From a virus, in IMG/VR virus record IMGVR_UViG_3300034122_000877, positions 1 through 34,210 of that record: a DNA stretch of 34,210 nucleotides. The stretch is one strand, 5' to 3'. Below the pieces are notes generated by a model that worked only from the letters and a program-made list of their open reading frames with translations, did no database searches and had not been told where the DNA came from. Each line of letters opens with the position of its first letter. The first letter of the stretch is position 1. The position numbers and the translations under genes were made by a program. This document shows positions 27,446 to 34,210 of this stretch, one piece after another.

Positions 27446-28000
27446 TTATGCTCGCTCTCTGTTCAAATGTTTCTGTAATTCTGCTTTTGCATCTTCAAGA
27501 GCGCGGGCAACATTGGCCTCAATTCTTGATCTGTCTTTATCAACAACACGCCATACTACACGCGAAGCCTTGCCAAATCTGTTACCAAGATTGCGCAGGA
27601 ATTGTGCTGAACTTGTGCGCCCTGCAGTTGCATTTGTTTTACGCCCTGCAACTTCAAAGATAGAACCTGCTGCAGACTTGTTAAGCAATGCACCCGCACT
27701 TGTTGTGTAATCGCCACGGACCTTGCCTTGGGCTTTGGTCTTGCTGATCTTTGACTTGATTTCACCTGCGTTCCACCCTGGCCAACCGGCACCGCCACGG
27801 GTTTTACCCCGTGCGGCATCTGCCTTACGCCAACCACTCATTGGTGGTTCTTCGCCAATGATATTGCGGGCATCTCTTTCAGCGCCTGCAAGTTCATTGT
27901 TGATGACCTTGTTGAAACGCTTCACGGCATCTTTGTCAAAATCTTTCAAGGCATCAAGTGTTTCTTTAATGCCTCTCAAAACAATTACTTCTTCAGCCAT
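27446..28000 (-). CDS. HK97 gp10-like or minor tail protein between chaperones and tape measure
   Basis: 184 residues from ATG 28000, overlapping the frameshift product's stop by 8 bases (a GTG at 28012 is less likely). Helical ends (GIKETLDALKDFDKDAVKRF, DRSRIEANVARALEDAKAEL) surround a basic, Gly-rich centre (RKADAARGKTRGGAGWPGWN). The pattern resembles the HK97 gp10 head-tail joining family, though that gene usually lies before the tail tube. Its place here is odd; a tail-completion role is possible. Confidence 0.55.
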   Translation of the reverse strand: MAEEVIVLRGIKETLDALKDFDKDAVKRFNKVINNELAGAERDARNIIGEEPPMSGWRKADAARGKTRGGAGWPGWNAGEIKSKISKTKAQGKVRGDYTTSAGALLNKSAAGSIFEVAGRKTNATAGRTSSAQFLRNLGNRFGKASRVVWRVVDKDRSRIEANVARALEDAKAELQKHLNRERA

Positions 28001-28396
28001 TTTTCTTGGCACGCTCTTTCATATAAATTGTGATTGCTTCGAGTATTCCCTCAGGCGCATCCAAAAGGTCTTGGGGGCTTATGCCTGTTTCAACCGCAAC
28101 GGCTGCAATCGTATAGGTCAAACTGTTGCGGTGGATTCGAAAGAACTGTCAGAGTCCAATTCGGCTGATGTAATTGTGTCCAAAAATTCAGGTCCAAAAA
28201 CTTTTACCACAACCCCGTTTACCTGAAGAGCTTTCCAAGCAAGCCAGTAGATATGCTCAATCTTTTGCTGCTCGCCCAACAACTTGGGCATCCCTGCGCC
28301 AAACTGTTGTTCAAATGCAACGATGATGCGCGGTGTGAGCTTGTATGAAGCCTCAACGCCATCAACTGTCTTGATCTTGATTGCTAATCCATCCAT
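27993..28396 (-). CDS. Tail assembly chaperone, -1 frameshift fusion (GT-type)
   Basis: After about residue 86 a -1 shift gives FRIHRNSLTYTIAAVAVETG, then ISPQDLLDAPEGILEAITIY and MKERAKKNG, ending at TGA 27993. The fused protein is about 134 residues. The -1 frame is open from just after a TGA at about 28149, so the slip must occur between there and the zero-frame stop at 28118. TTTC at 28142-28139 lets tRNA-Phe re-pair from UUC to UUU and gives D-S-S-F-R-I-H. The frame is open, has coding character and ends on the next gene's start. No perfect X-XXY-YYZ heptamer is seen. Confidence 0.75.
28118..28396 (-). CDS. Tail assembly chaperone, unshifted form (G-type)
   Basis: 92 residues: MDGLAIKIKTVDGVEASYKL, TPRIIVAFEQQFGAGMPKLL, YWLAWKALQVNGVVVKVFGP, and an acidic Ser-rich tail ending at TGA 28118. 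Between the tail tube and tape measure genes, this is the classical position of lambda gpG. The C-terminal extension is read in the -1 frame (see the fusion entry). Confidence 0.85.
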   Translation of the reverse strand: MDGLAIKIKTVDGVEASYKLTPRIIVAFEQQFGAGMPKLLGEQQKIEHIYWLAWKALQVNGVVVKVFGPEFLDTITSAELDSDSSFESTATV

Positions 28397-28414
28397 CTTT
28401 TTCCCCCTTGTTTG

Positions 28415-28843
28415 TTATGGTGTGATTGATTTTGTGATTGCGCCTGAAATTGGCCAAGTCACCGATGCCGTGGCTAACTCGCCAACGGCTGCAGATAACG
28501 CTTGCCATTCGGCCACAAGCACGTTGAACGTAAATTTGGGATTGCTTGCACTTACTGTTGTGTTGACGGGGCGAATTTCCATTGCAACCGTTGTGCCAAC
28601 CTTTGATGTTGCAAGTGATGTGCCGTTGATAATCTCTTCAAGGGCATTGTCTGCATAATCCTGATTGAATTCAAGCCCTAATGAATTGTCAAAAAGTCCA
28701 CCAACGCGAGTTCTTGCGGTGTTTCCAAGCCCGGTGGTTTCAATGACATCCACGCTTGTTGAAAGCGCCACTGAGGTTACATATTCGCTTACATCGGTGC
28801 TTGCAAAAACGACGTATGCGTTTGTCAATACTAGACGTGGCAT
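28415..28843 (-). CDS. Major tail tube protein, paralogue 1
   Basis: 142 residues: MPRLVLTNAYVVFASTDVSE, YVTSVALSTSVDVIETTGLG, GGLFDNSLGLEFNQDYADNA, FTFNVLVAEWQALSAAVGEL, ending TWPISGAITKSITP. The whole protein aligns end to end with the upstream gene. The D-N-S-L-x-L-E-F-N-Q-D and W-P-I-S-G-A-I-T-K motifs are shared. It is a beta-barrel tail tube subunit by position just before the chaperones. Confidence 0.82.
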   Translation of the reverse strand: MPRLVLTNAYVVFASTDVSEYVTSVALSTSVDVIETTGLGNTARTRVGGLFDNSLGLEFNQDYADNALEEIINGTSLATSKVGTTVAMEIRPVNTTVSASNPKFTFNVLVAEWQALSAAVGELATASVTWPISGAITKSITP

Positions 28844-29266
28844 TTATGCAACCGCCTTTGTGATCGCACCTGAGATAGGCCACGTTGCAGAAATCGTGGT
28901 TAGCTCGCCCACGGCTGCAGATAAGGGCTGCCACTCGGCGCATAACGCAGTGAACGAATAACTTGGGTTGCTCGCGCTGACCGCTGCTGATGTTGGTTTG
29001 ATTACAACTGTGAAGGTTGTGCCAACAAGTGAAGCGCCGACTGCGTTGATTGAAATTTCAGGCCCGCCTGTTGCAAAATCCTGATTGAATTCAAGCGCAA
29101 GTGAATTGTCAGCAAGTCCTGAGATGCGGGTTCTTGCTCCTGCAGTTCCCATTCCTGTGGTTTCAACAACATCTTCGCTTGTTGAAAGGGCCACTGATGT
29201 AATAAATTCTGAAAGATTGATGCCGTTGACAACAACTGAAGCATCTGTAAGTACTAGACGGGCCAT
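28844..29266 (-). CDS. Major tail tube protein, paralogue 2
   Basis: 140 residues starting MARLVLTDASVVVNGINLSE and ending SATWPISGAITKAVA. It is colinear with paralogue 1; identity looks near half by eye. The two genes abut with no gap. Either both are in the tube (a two-subunit tube) or one decorates it. Related duplicated tube genes exist in other siphoviruses. Confidence 0.82.
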   Translation of the reverse strand: MARLVLTDASVVVNGINLSEFITSVALSTSEDVVETTGMGTAGARTRISGLADNSLALEFNQDFATGGPEISINAVGASLVGTTFTVVIKPTSAAVSASNPSYSFTALCAEWQPLSAAVGELTTISATWPISGAITKAVA

Positions 29267-29434
29267 TTATTTTGTTTCCTCTACTGTTGTTGTTTTGATT
29301 GGTGCATTGCTCTTGAGATGATCGCCGGCAACAAGTGCCTCAACGTTCAACCCAAGTTCAAGCAATTCTTTTTCGGTGACTGATTCACCATTTTTTTTGC
29401 CCTCAAAATTGTCTGAGGTGACTGTGTAGCTCAT
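29267..29434 (-). CDS. Small acidic protein upstream of the tail tube, 55 residues
   Basis: MSYTVTSDNFEGKKNGESVT then EKELLELGLNVEALVAGDHL and a charged tail. ATG 29434 lies eight bases after the terminator protein's stop, with TCTCC-complement GGAGA nearby, and the stop meets the paralogue 2 ATG. The role is not known. Similar tiny proteins appear at this place in other actinophages. Confidence 0.65.
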   Translation of the reverse strand: MSYTVTSDNFEGKKNGESVTEKELLELGLNVEALVAGDHLKSNAPIKTTTVEETK

Positions 29435-29442
29435 CTGTTCTC

Positions 29443-29841
29443 CTATCCGTAAATTGTAAGGCGGTAGCGATATGAAAGAAATTCAATATCTCCTGAAACG
29501 TATGTGCCTGCCTCTGCCGATGTAACGCGCAAAGTGCTGCAAGCCCCACCAAGAGTGCGATCTGATTCAATTGCCGTTTTGATTGAAAAGGCACCTTCAC
29601 CTGCAAGGTACTTGTCAAGATCGTTTTGAGCTGATCTTTCTGAGAAGCGACCAACCAAAACAACAACGTCACAGTTCGCCTGATCTAATCCACGGGCATT
29701 GTTAAGGTCAAAGGTAAAGTCAAGTTGGCCAACGATGGCGCAGGGTGCAATGGCCGGTGTTGGTATAAGTTCGTACACGCGCATACCCTTGATTGCCTCT
29801 AGGTTGGCTTTTAAGCCACTGCGCACCTGTGTTGGCAACAT
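29443..29841 (-). CDS. Tail terminator / head-tail joining protein
   Basis: 132 residues: MLPTQVRSGLKANLEAIKGM, RVYELIPTPAIAPCAIVGQL, ANCDVVVLVGRFSERSAQND, LDKYLAGEGAFSIKTAIESD and GDIEFLSYRYRLTIYG. The order (N-terminal helix, P-x-x-I-x-P-C-A-I-V-G strand, LVGR, final beta sheet) is that of gpU/gp17-type tail terminators. The ATG overlaps the connector stop. Confidence 0.8.
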   Translation of the reverse strand: MLPTQVRSGLKANLEAIKGMRVYELIPTPAIAPCAIVGQLDFTFDLNNARGLDQANCDVVVLVGRFSERSAQNDLDKYLAGEGAFSIKTAIESDRTLGGACSTLRVTSAEAGTYVSGDIEFLSYRYRLTIYG

Positions 29842-30449
29842 CAGTACGCCAATCCATTGTTCTTGCGCATAGGGCGAAGCAGTGCCTCTACATCGGCATC
29901 CAGTTTGGCTGCTAAGCGCACGGTTCCCATATCGGTATTGCCTGCAATTCCAAATGGTGATTGGTTACGCAAGAACAAGCGTGATGCCTGAATCTTTGCT
30001 GCAGTTCGCACCTCATAAGGCACTGATGACCACCCAAAGATACCCCTGAGGCGTACAGATTGTGGCAAGTTAGCGGGGAAAACGTATGAACCAACTGCCA
30101 GGATTCGACTCAATGGCCATCCGCGTGAAGGATTGTTGACAGGTTCAAACATACGATCTGAAGCAGTCCAAATTGTTTGATAAAGCTGATCAAAATTGTC
30201 ATCTGTGGCGATCTCTGAAAGGCTCACAAAGTCATCAACCTGCACTGTGTAAAAGTCGGTTGGGGTGTAATAGCGCGTTGCAGGTGCTACTTCGGTGCCA
30301 TCCTTGTAAAAGAATCGCCCGCAATAGTCATCAATCATTCTGCTCGCCGTAGCAATTGCAAGTTCAAGGGCTGCGTTTTCAATTGAGTCATCAAGGTTCA
30401 AAGAATCTTTGACCTCATTGAGTGTTGTGTAGCCGTTAACTATCGCCAC
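29841..30449 (-). CDS. Head-tail connector (HK97 gp6-like)
   Basis: 202 residues. The opening YTTLNEVKDSLNLDDSIENA, LELAIATASRMIDDYCGRFF is the gp6-like connector pattern, followed by a beta region (TRYYTPTDFYTVQVDDFVSL) and a final helix (VRTAAKIQASRLFLRNQSPF). It binds the portal and stabilises filled heads. The start is a GTG at 30449, inside the end of the 41-residue gene. Confidence 0.85.
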   Translation of the reverse strand: MAIVNGYTTLNEVKDSLNLDDSIENAALELAIATASRMIDDYCGRFFYKDGTEVAPATRYYTPTDFYTVQVDDFVSLSEIATDDNFDQLYQTIWTASDRMFEPVNNPSRGWPLSRILAVGSYVFPANLPQSVRLRGIFGWSSVPYEVRTAAKIQASRLFLRNQSPFGIAGNTDMGTVRLAAKLDADVEALLRPMRKNNGLAY

Positions 30450-30561
30450 GTTGTTTTCTCGTTTCTACTTTGGGAACCATTGCGCGTTCAAGTGGGGGGA
30501 TGGCGGTTGCGGTTTCCTTGGGTTTGACTTTAATTTTGAAGATTCTTTTTAGGCGTTCCAT
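30436..30561 (-). CDS. 41-residue basic peptide, unknown
   Basis: ATG 30561 lies in the last codons of the GT2 gene (13-base overlap). MERLKRIFKIKVKPKETATA then IPPLERAMVPKVETRKQRGD is strongly basic. TAA lies 14 bases within the connector gene. No known family; the overlap at both ends supports it weakly. Confidence 0.5.
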   Translation of the reverse strand: MERLKRIFKIKVKPKETATAIPPLERAMVPKVETRKQRGDS

Positions 30562-31226
30562 AAATCGTGCTGCCTATCATCTAGCCAATAACTCTTTGAG
30601 TGTTGCAATACTGCGCCTGTGTGAACGTAAATTGGAAAACCTAATGATCGCACGCGCCTGCAAAATTGCAAATCTTCGCCAATCCAAGTGCCGTTGATTG
30701 GGCCATCCCAAAACCAACACCAATCTTTGCCTTGGTGCGGGTCGGCATCTGCTTGTATTGCCTCAAGCACGCTCCGATGAATCAACAGGCAACCTGTACC
30801 TGCAGCATCTACTTGAAACAATGAATCTTTGTCATACTTGTTAAGCGGCAAGAAACCTTGAGCGGTATCTTGAAAAATTGTTGGTACAGGTTGTGGGTAA
30901 GGGTGGCCTGTTTCAAAACTTGCAAAGACCAAGCCCGCAATCACGGGGCGGTCTTTATCGTGTGCCGCCTCAATGAGTTTGTCAAAGGCTGACACAGGCA
31001 GTTGTTCATCTGAATCAATCATCAAAAGCCAATCAGACTTGGTTTCAAGAAATTGCTTGACCAAGCGATTGCGTTGTTTAGATAAAAGACCTGAACCTTT
31101 GATTCGTATGAATGGACCAAGGCGTGATGATCGAGATTGTGCAAGCTGAATCAGACTATATGCAAACCCGCCGTTTACATTGCCAGGGTCGCACGCCCCC
31201 ACTGAAACTTTGTGTGCTGATTTCAT
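30549..31226 (-). CDS. GT-A fold glycosyltransferase (GT2-like) in the head module
   Basis: 225 residues: KGSGLLSKQRNRLVKQFLET, SDWLLMIDSDEQLPVSAFDK with the metal-binding D-x-D, RPVIAGLVFAS, then AAGTGCLLIHRSVLEA, ENG-type acceptor segment WIGEDLQFCRRVRSLGFPIY and GAVLQHSK. It fits inverting GT2 enzymes. Placed between major capsid and connector genes, it could glycosylate virion proteins. Its ribosome-binding site is the palindrome shared with the GT-B gene, and a 17-bp hairpin with a complementary loop lies upstream. Confidence 0.85.
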   Translation of the reverse strand: MKSAHKVSVGACDPGNVNGGFAYSLIQLAQSRSSRLGPFIRIKGSGLLSKQRNRLVKQFLETKSDWLLMIDSDEQLPVSAFDKLIEAAHDKDRPVIAGLVFASFETGHPYPQPVPTIFQDTAQGFLPLNKYDKDSLFQVDAAGTGCLLIHRSVLEAIQADADPHQGKDWCWFWDGPINGTWIGEDLQFCRRVRSLGFPIYVHTGAVLQHSKSYWLDDRQHDLWNA

Positions 31227-31227
31227 A

Positions 31228-31241
31228 GATTCCCCCGAATC
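31228..31241 (-). promoter_or_regulatory. Palindromic ribosome-binding site (GATTCGGGGGAATC), copy 2
   Basis: Identical to 17309-17322 and placed the same, one base from the ATG (31226). CGGGGGAA within it is complementary over all eight bases to the loop TTCCCCCG of the hairpin at 31251-31292. That base pairing would cover the Shine-Dalgarno run of the GT2 gene. Confidence 0.65.
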
Positions 31242-31250
31242 TTTGGTGAA

Positions 31251-31292
31251 GTGTGGGTGAGATCAGTCGGGGGAAACTGATCTCACCCACAC
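31251..31292 (-). promoter_or_regulatory. 17-bp hairpin with a loop complementary to the downstream Shine-Dalgarno
   Basis: GTGTGGGTGAGATCAGT and ACTGATCTCACCCACAC are perfect complements with an eight-base loop, TTCCCCCG on the minus strand. No T run follows, so this is not a standard terminator. It lies after the capsid gene and before the GT2 gene, where it can lower expression of downstream genes relative to the capsid and protect the capsid message's 3' end. The loop's exact match to the GT2 ribosome-binding site suggests a loop-RBS interaction. Confidence 0.75.
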
Positions 31293-31298
31293 AATGTT

Positions 31299-31319
31299 TA
31301 CTTTCTAAATTAGAAAGTA
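31299..31319 (-). promoter_or_regulatory. Hairpin overlapping the capsid stop codon
   Basis: TACTTTCTAA (31299-31308), one base, then TTAGAAAGTA (31310-31319) form an AT-rich inverted repeat. It contains the capsid stop codon (31310-31312). Together with the 17-bp stem it makes a double-hairpin 3' end for the capsid message. Confidence 0.5.
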
Positions 31320-32659
31320 GGTGCTACCAAGCCGGTGCCTGAAATAATTGAGGCAGCCTTTGGATAACGCTCTGCAGAAAACGCGCCGAACCCGTAAACA
31401 ACAGACTTGATTGTGAGTGTTGAAGCGCCTGTTGCATCAAATGAGAGTGCAAAAGGTGAACCTGGCTGCTCCCAAAGGTGCATTTCAGGTGCTGCAACGC
31501 AATAGATTTCATCCTGATTTGTTGCTGCGCCGTATGTTGTACCAACGTTTGCATCAGAGATGATTGGAAGGCCCATCATTGTGTAGCCTGAGTTTGCATA
31601 CGCTGCTGCGCCTGCTCCTGCTGCTGAACCGTTCATTGGACCTTGTGCCGTTGGTACTACCAATGGGCGGCCTGTTGAATCTGTCGCTGCGAGAAGGAAC
31701 GCAAGACGGCGTGGGTGCATAATCCAATGTGTTGGTGTTTCAAAGACGTTGCTCTGAATCTGCTGAATTGCATCAGCCAACTTTGGATATAGAAGTGCAA
31801 CTGTTGGTGTTGTCGCTGTGAATGTAATTGCGTTTCCACCTGAGTTGCGGATTCCCTTGAACTGTCCGTTTGAACCTGAACCGTTAAGAACCTGAGCATC
31901 AACAGTTGTGTGCCAAGAGCGAATGAGATCAGCAAGCACGAATGAATCAATGCCTGTTCCACGCTCAATTGCTTGGCGGGATAGGTCTTGCTGACCGGCG
32001 ATTGTGCGAACTGGGATTGAAAGCAGTGTGTCATCAGCATCTGTTTCAGATACTGCAGTGTTTTGAGTTTCCTGTACTGCCGTTGAAGTTCCGGTTGTCA
32101 TACGGGAAATTTCCAGCGACATTCCAGATGCTGGCAATGTGTGCTTTGCAGTTGCAAAGTCAGCCGTTGGGCGGCCTGCGCGTGCAAATGGTGCAGCAAG
32201 GTCAACAAGGTACTGTGGAACCACAAGACCTGCGAAGTTTGATGTATCAACATCACGGCGCTCAATTGACTCTTCGCGTGTGTGACGAGCTAGGCGCTCT
32301 GATGCTGCATAATCATTTTTGAATTGTGCGTTGAACGCATCCTTCACGAATGAAGCAGAAGCCTCAGGTGAGTATGTGCGTGCTTCGCGTGTTACAACTG
32401 CGCCACCAACAGGTGTCACGATTGCTGCAACTGAAGCGCGAGCCTCAACTGCCTTTGCATCTGCAGTTGCTTGTGCTGAGAACTTTTCGATCTTTGCATC
32501 TAGTGCGCGTGACTCTTCAACGAGAGCATCAACCTTTTCGGTTTCCTCTGCAGTAAGGTCGGTGCGTGATTCTGAAGCTACTGCCTCAAGAACTGCATCC
32601 ATTTCAGCCTTTACTGCATCACGGCGCTCAAGAGCAACATCAAGGTATGACTTTGACAT
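31310..32659 (-). CDS. Major capsid protein, HK97 fold
   Basis: 449 residues. An N-terminal delta/scaffold region of about 110-130 residues is coiled coil (RRDAVKAEMDAVLEAVASES, ALVEESRALDAKIEKFSAQA), removed by the prohead protease. The mature HK97 fold shows FAGLVVPQYLVDLAAPFARA, LPASGMSLEISRMTTGTSTA, the E-loop region, then QDLSRQAIERGTGIDSFVLA, THWIMHPRRLAFLLAATDST and ALSFDATGASTLTIKSVVYG. GGAGAAATA precedes the ATG, a strong ribosome-binding site for the most abundant product. HK97 family without visible decoration. Confidence 0.93.
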   Translation of the reverse strand: MSKSYLDVALERRDAVKAEMDAVLEAVASESRTDLTAEETEKVDALVEESRALDAKIEKFSAQATADAKAVEARASVAAIVTPVGGAVVTREARTYSPEASASFVKDAFNAQFKNDYAASERLARHTREESIERRDVDTSNFAGLVVPQYLVDLAAPFARAGRPTADFATAKHTLPASGMSLEISRMTTGTSTAVQETQNTAVSETDADDTLLSIPVRTIAGQQDLSRQAIERGTGIDSFVLADLIRSWHTTVDAQVLNGSGSNGQFKGIRNSGGNAITFTATTPTVALLYPKLADAIQQIQSNVFETPTHWIMHPRRLAFLLAATDSTGRPLVVPTAQGPMNGSAAGAGAAAYANSGYTMMGLPIISDANVGTTYGAATNQDEIYCVAAPEMHLWEQPGSPFALSFDATGASTLTIKSVVYGFGAFSAERYPKAASIISGTGLVAPTF

Positions 32660-32770
32660 TATTTCTCCAATGAGTGTTTGATTGTTGTGAGGTGGTGGCG
32701 ATGCTCTCCACGGCGCTTTCAGGGTGTGGGATTCGCTCCGACTTCGATCTGCTACTTGTGCAGCAGAAAC
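32660..32770 (-). other. Gap between protease and capsid genes
   Basis: 111 bases without a convincing gene. Near its end GGAGAAATA is the capsid ribosome-binding site. I see no clear -35/-10 pair and no strong stem. The gap's length is unusual in this packed genome, so it may contain a capsid promoter or RNA-processing site that I cannot identify. Confidence 0.4.
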
Positions 32771-33724
32771 TTATTTTGTGTTGTTGATGATTGCTTGCGC
32801 TAGGCGCAGGGAAATTGATCGAGTTGCTGCAACTGCTACAGGCTCAACTGGCACCTCTTCAACTTCAGGCTCTTCAATTTCAATTTCCTCTTCAGACTCT
32901 CCACCTGTGAGCATTGCCATCATTTCAACGGCCTTCATAATGTAATCGTGGCCTTCGCTTAAATCTTCAAAAATTGTGTTGAGAACTGCCAAAGATTCGC
33001 CTGTGATCTCACGGCCCTCTTTGATTGCCTCAATTGCGGTGCGCAAAGCCTCACGCGCCTCAACTGTTGTTGTTGGGTAAGCGGGATAAGTAACCACTGA
33101 CACATCTCCATCTGCTAGTGAAACCTCTGTAAGTGTTCGCGTTGTACGATCTTCATTCCATTTTTGACGAATTACGCGAAAGGCAAAACTCATTTGGTCA
33201 ACATCTCCGCGCTCAACCAACTTGTAAAGGTCGCGCCCCTCTGAGGTATCAGCGATTGTTGCATCCATATAAAGCCCGCGATCATCTTCAGTCAACATCA
33301 AGGTGCCATTCTTGGTACGAGCTAGTGGCAACCCTTCGTGATTGATGAGCAAGCGCACATCAGGTGTTTCGCTTAATGTCTTGCGAAATGCGCCCGGTGC
33401 AATTCTTTCAATAAATGGAAGCGGCACACTGTCATCATTGAACACTGCAGCATATCCGCGCAATCTCATTGTGCCATCTTCGGCTTGGCGTGCCTCAACA
33501 TCTCGAACGGTAAAGGTACGGCGTTCAATCTTTTTCATTTTGCTCCTTGAGTTAACTTCCCCACCCGGTTCCATATCTTCAGAAATTGAAACTGCAACCA
33601 TCTGATCTATTGCATCTTGTTTGTTATCGTGGCAAGTAATTGTTGTGTATGAATCATCGGCCTCTTGTTTTACTGTTGCCCATCCTGCGCAATCAGATTG
33701 TTTGTCGCTGACAAAATAAGGCAT
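32771..33724 (-). CDS. HK97-type prohead protease with N-terminal extension
   Basis: 317 residues. The U35-type protease core begins near residue 62 at MKKIERRTFTVRDVEARQAE and includes MRLRGYAAVFNDDSVPLPFI, VRLLINHEGLPLARTKNGTL with the catalytic His, and DVDQMSFAFRVI with the Ser. An acidic C-terminal tail follows (EEEIEIEEPEVEEVPVEPVA). The first 61 residues (YFVSDKQSDCAGWATVKQEA, TTITCHDNKQDAIDQMVAVS) form a separate Cys/His domain seen in some actinophage head proteins. An internal ATG at MKKIER could give a shorter protease. It matures the capsid shell. The ATG overlaps the portal stop. Confidence 0.9.
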   Translation of the reverse strand: MPYFVSDKQSDCAGWATVKQEADDSYTTITCHDNKQDAIDQMVAVSISEDMEPGGEVNSRSKMKKIERRTFTVRDVEARQAEDGTMRLRGYAAVFNDDSVPLPFIERIAPGAFRKTLSETPDVRLLINHEGLPLARTKNGTLMLTEDDRGLYMDATIADTSEGRDLYKLVERGDVDQMSFAFRVIRQKWNEDRTTRTLTEVSLADGDVSVVTYPAYPTTTVEAREALRTAIEAIKEGREITGESLAVLNTIFEDLSEGHDYIMKAVEMMAMLTGGESEEEIEIEEPEVEEVPVEPVAVAATRSISLRLAQAIINNTK

Positions 33725-34210
33725 TATTCAACCTCATATGCTGCTGAAGGGTCTGTTGGGTCAATTGTTGAAATCTGTTGCAACTGACTTGATGGCAAAC
33801 CTGTGTGCTTCATATCAGGCAAGCCTACTGCCTCAGTGACTGCTGCAGGGTCAAAGCCAACTTGAATCAATGCGGCAGCAATTTCTGCACGCAATTTGAG
33901 GCCAATATCTTTTGCATCTGTGGCATCAATGTTTTGCAATGGCACGCGGTATTGATCGCCACTTTCGATTGGTGCCATATCCTCATATGCGTGAACATCA
34001 TTGAGTGAAAGGAATCCTTCACGCAATCCCTTGGTGTAGGCATCGTAGCGTTCAATGGTTGTGCCGCGAAGCAAGGCATCTAAGTTAAAACGAATGAATC
34101 CATCAGCTTCGGGCAACAATGTTGAGAGTGATTGCTCAATTCTCTCTAAGATAGGGCGCAGTGAGTGCTGCACAAATGAAAGGTTTTGGGCTTCAACTGA
34201 TGCAAATGAC
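33724..34210 (-). CDS. Portal protein, C-terminal part (continues from base 1)
   Basis: This is the remainder of the portal gene. The non-redundant part adds 119 residues after codon 345. Bases 34084-34210 duplicate the window start and encode the same residues (QHSLRPILERIEQSLSTLLP region). An internal GTG at 34173 could be mistaken for a start, but the frame is open upstream through the whole N-terminal half. The C-terminus is a typical flexible portal tail rich in Pro, Ser and Asp. The TAA overlaps the ATG of the prohead protease by one base (TAATG), which indicates translational coupling. Confidence 0.93.
   Translation of the reverse strand, partial: SFASVEAQNLSFVQHSLRPILERIEQSLSTLLPEADGFIRFNLDALLRGTTIERYDAYTKGLREGFLSLNDVHAYEDMAPIESGDQYRVPLQNIDATDAKDIGLKLRAEIAAALIQVGFDPAAVTEAVGLPDMKHTGLPSSQLQQISTIDPTDPSAAYEVE
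34084..34210. repeat. Terminal redundancy, copy 2
   Basis: This is an exact copy of bases 1-127. Removing one copy joins the two halves of the portal gene in frame, with codon 345 (AAC, Asn) falling at 34086-34084. Confidence 0.95.

Noticed and set aside
31251-31292. Standard intrinsic terminator after the capsid gene
   Set aside because: The stem is very strong but no T run follows on the minus strand, and essential connector and tail genes downstream have no other visible promoter.

Overview
The window is the complete genome of a small siphovirus-type phage that very probably infects an uncultured actinobacterium. The last 127 bases repeat the first 127 exactly, and the portal gene runs in frame across that join. 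This reads as a circular assembly of about 34,083 bp opened inside the portal gene. Signs of an actinobacterial host are a WhiB-family protein, an actinophage-type Prim-Pol/helicase, an HK97-type head module typical of actinophages, and a possibly leaderless promoter. The moderate GC content, small gene set, glycine-rich fibres and collagen-like fibre suggest a freshwater Nanopelagicales (acI)-like host; that is an inference. No integrase or excisionase is visible, so a lytic lifestyle is likely.

Layout. A regulatory island at about 14442-14623 divides two transcription directions. Rightward, eight short genes (14624-15924), coupled or closely spaced, end at a perfect-stem terminator (15935-15972). 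Leftward, nearly everything else can be read as one series starting at 14441 and running round the circle to the same terminator. First come a proteasome/HslV-like peptidase, a small membrane protein, an acidic protein, a Holliday-junction-type nuclease, WhiB, a lytic transglycosylase, a RecB/Cas4-like nuclease with a YqaJ-tail-like partner, and an SSB-like protein. A DNA-modification cassette follows (Mom-like protein, FmdB-like zinc ribbon, C5-methyltransferase split in two), then Prim-Pol/helicase, two zinc-binding proteins, endonuclease VII, HNH, a third nuclease, the terminase subunits and the portal.

Across the join come the prohead protease, major capsid protein, a GT2 glycosyltransferase, head-tail connectors, two tandem tail-tube paralogues, tail assembly chaperones made by a -1 frameshift, tape measure, distal tail protein, an S74-chaperone fibre, holin candidates, CHAP endolysin, a collagen-like fibre, two glycine-rich adhesins, a GT-B glycosyltransferase and a DUF6378-like protein.

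The least expected items are these: the phage-encoded proteasome-like hydrolase with conserved Thr1/Asp17-type residues; two perfect inverted DnaA boxes in the divergent region; six copies of TGTACC/GGTACA flanking a palindrome beside the primase; an identical palindrome over the ribosome-binding site of both glycosyltransferases, one of which is perfectly complementary to the loop of a 17-bp hairpin just upstream; and a tRNA-like element and hairpin in the mom leader. Functions are assigned by recognising motifs by eye; no database search was run.
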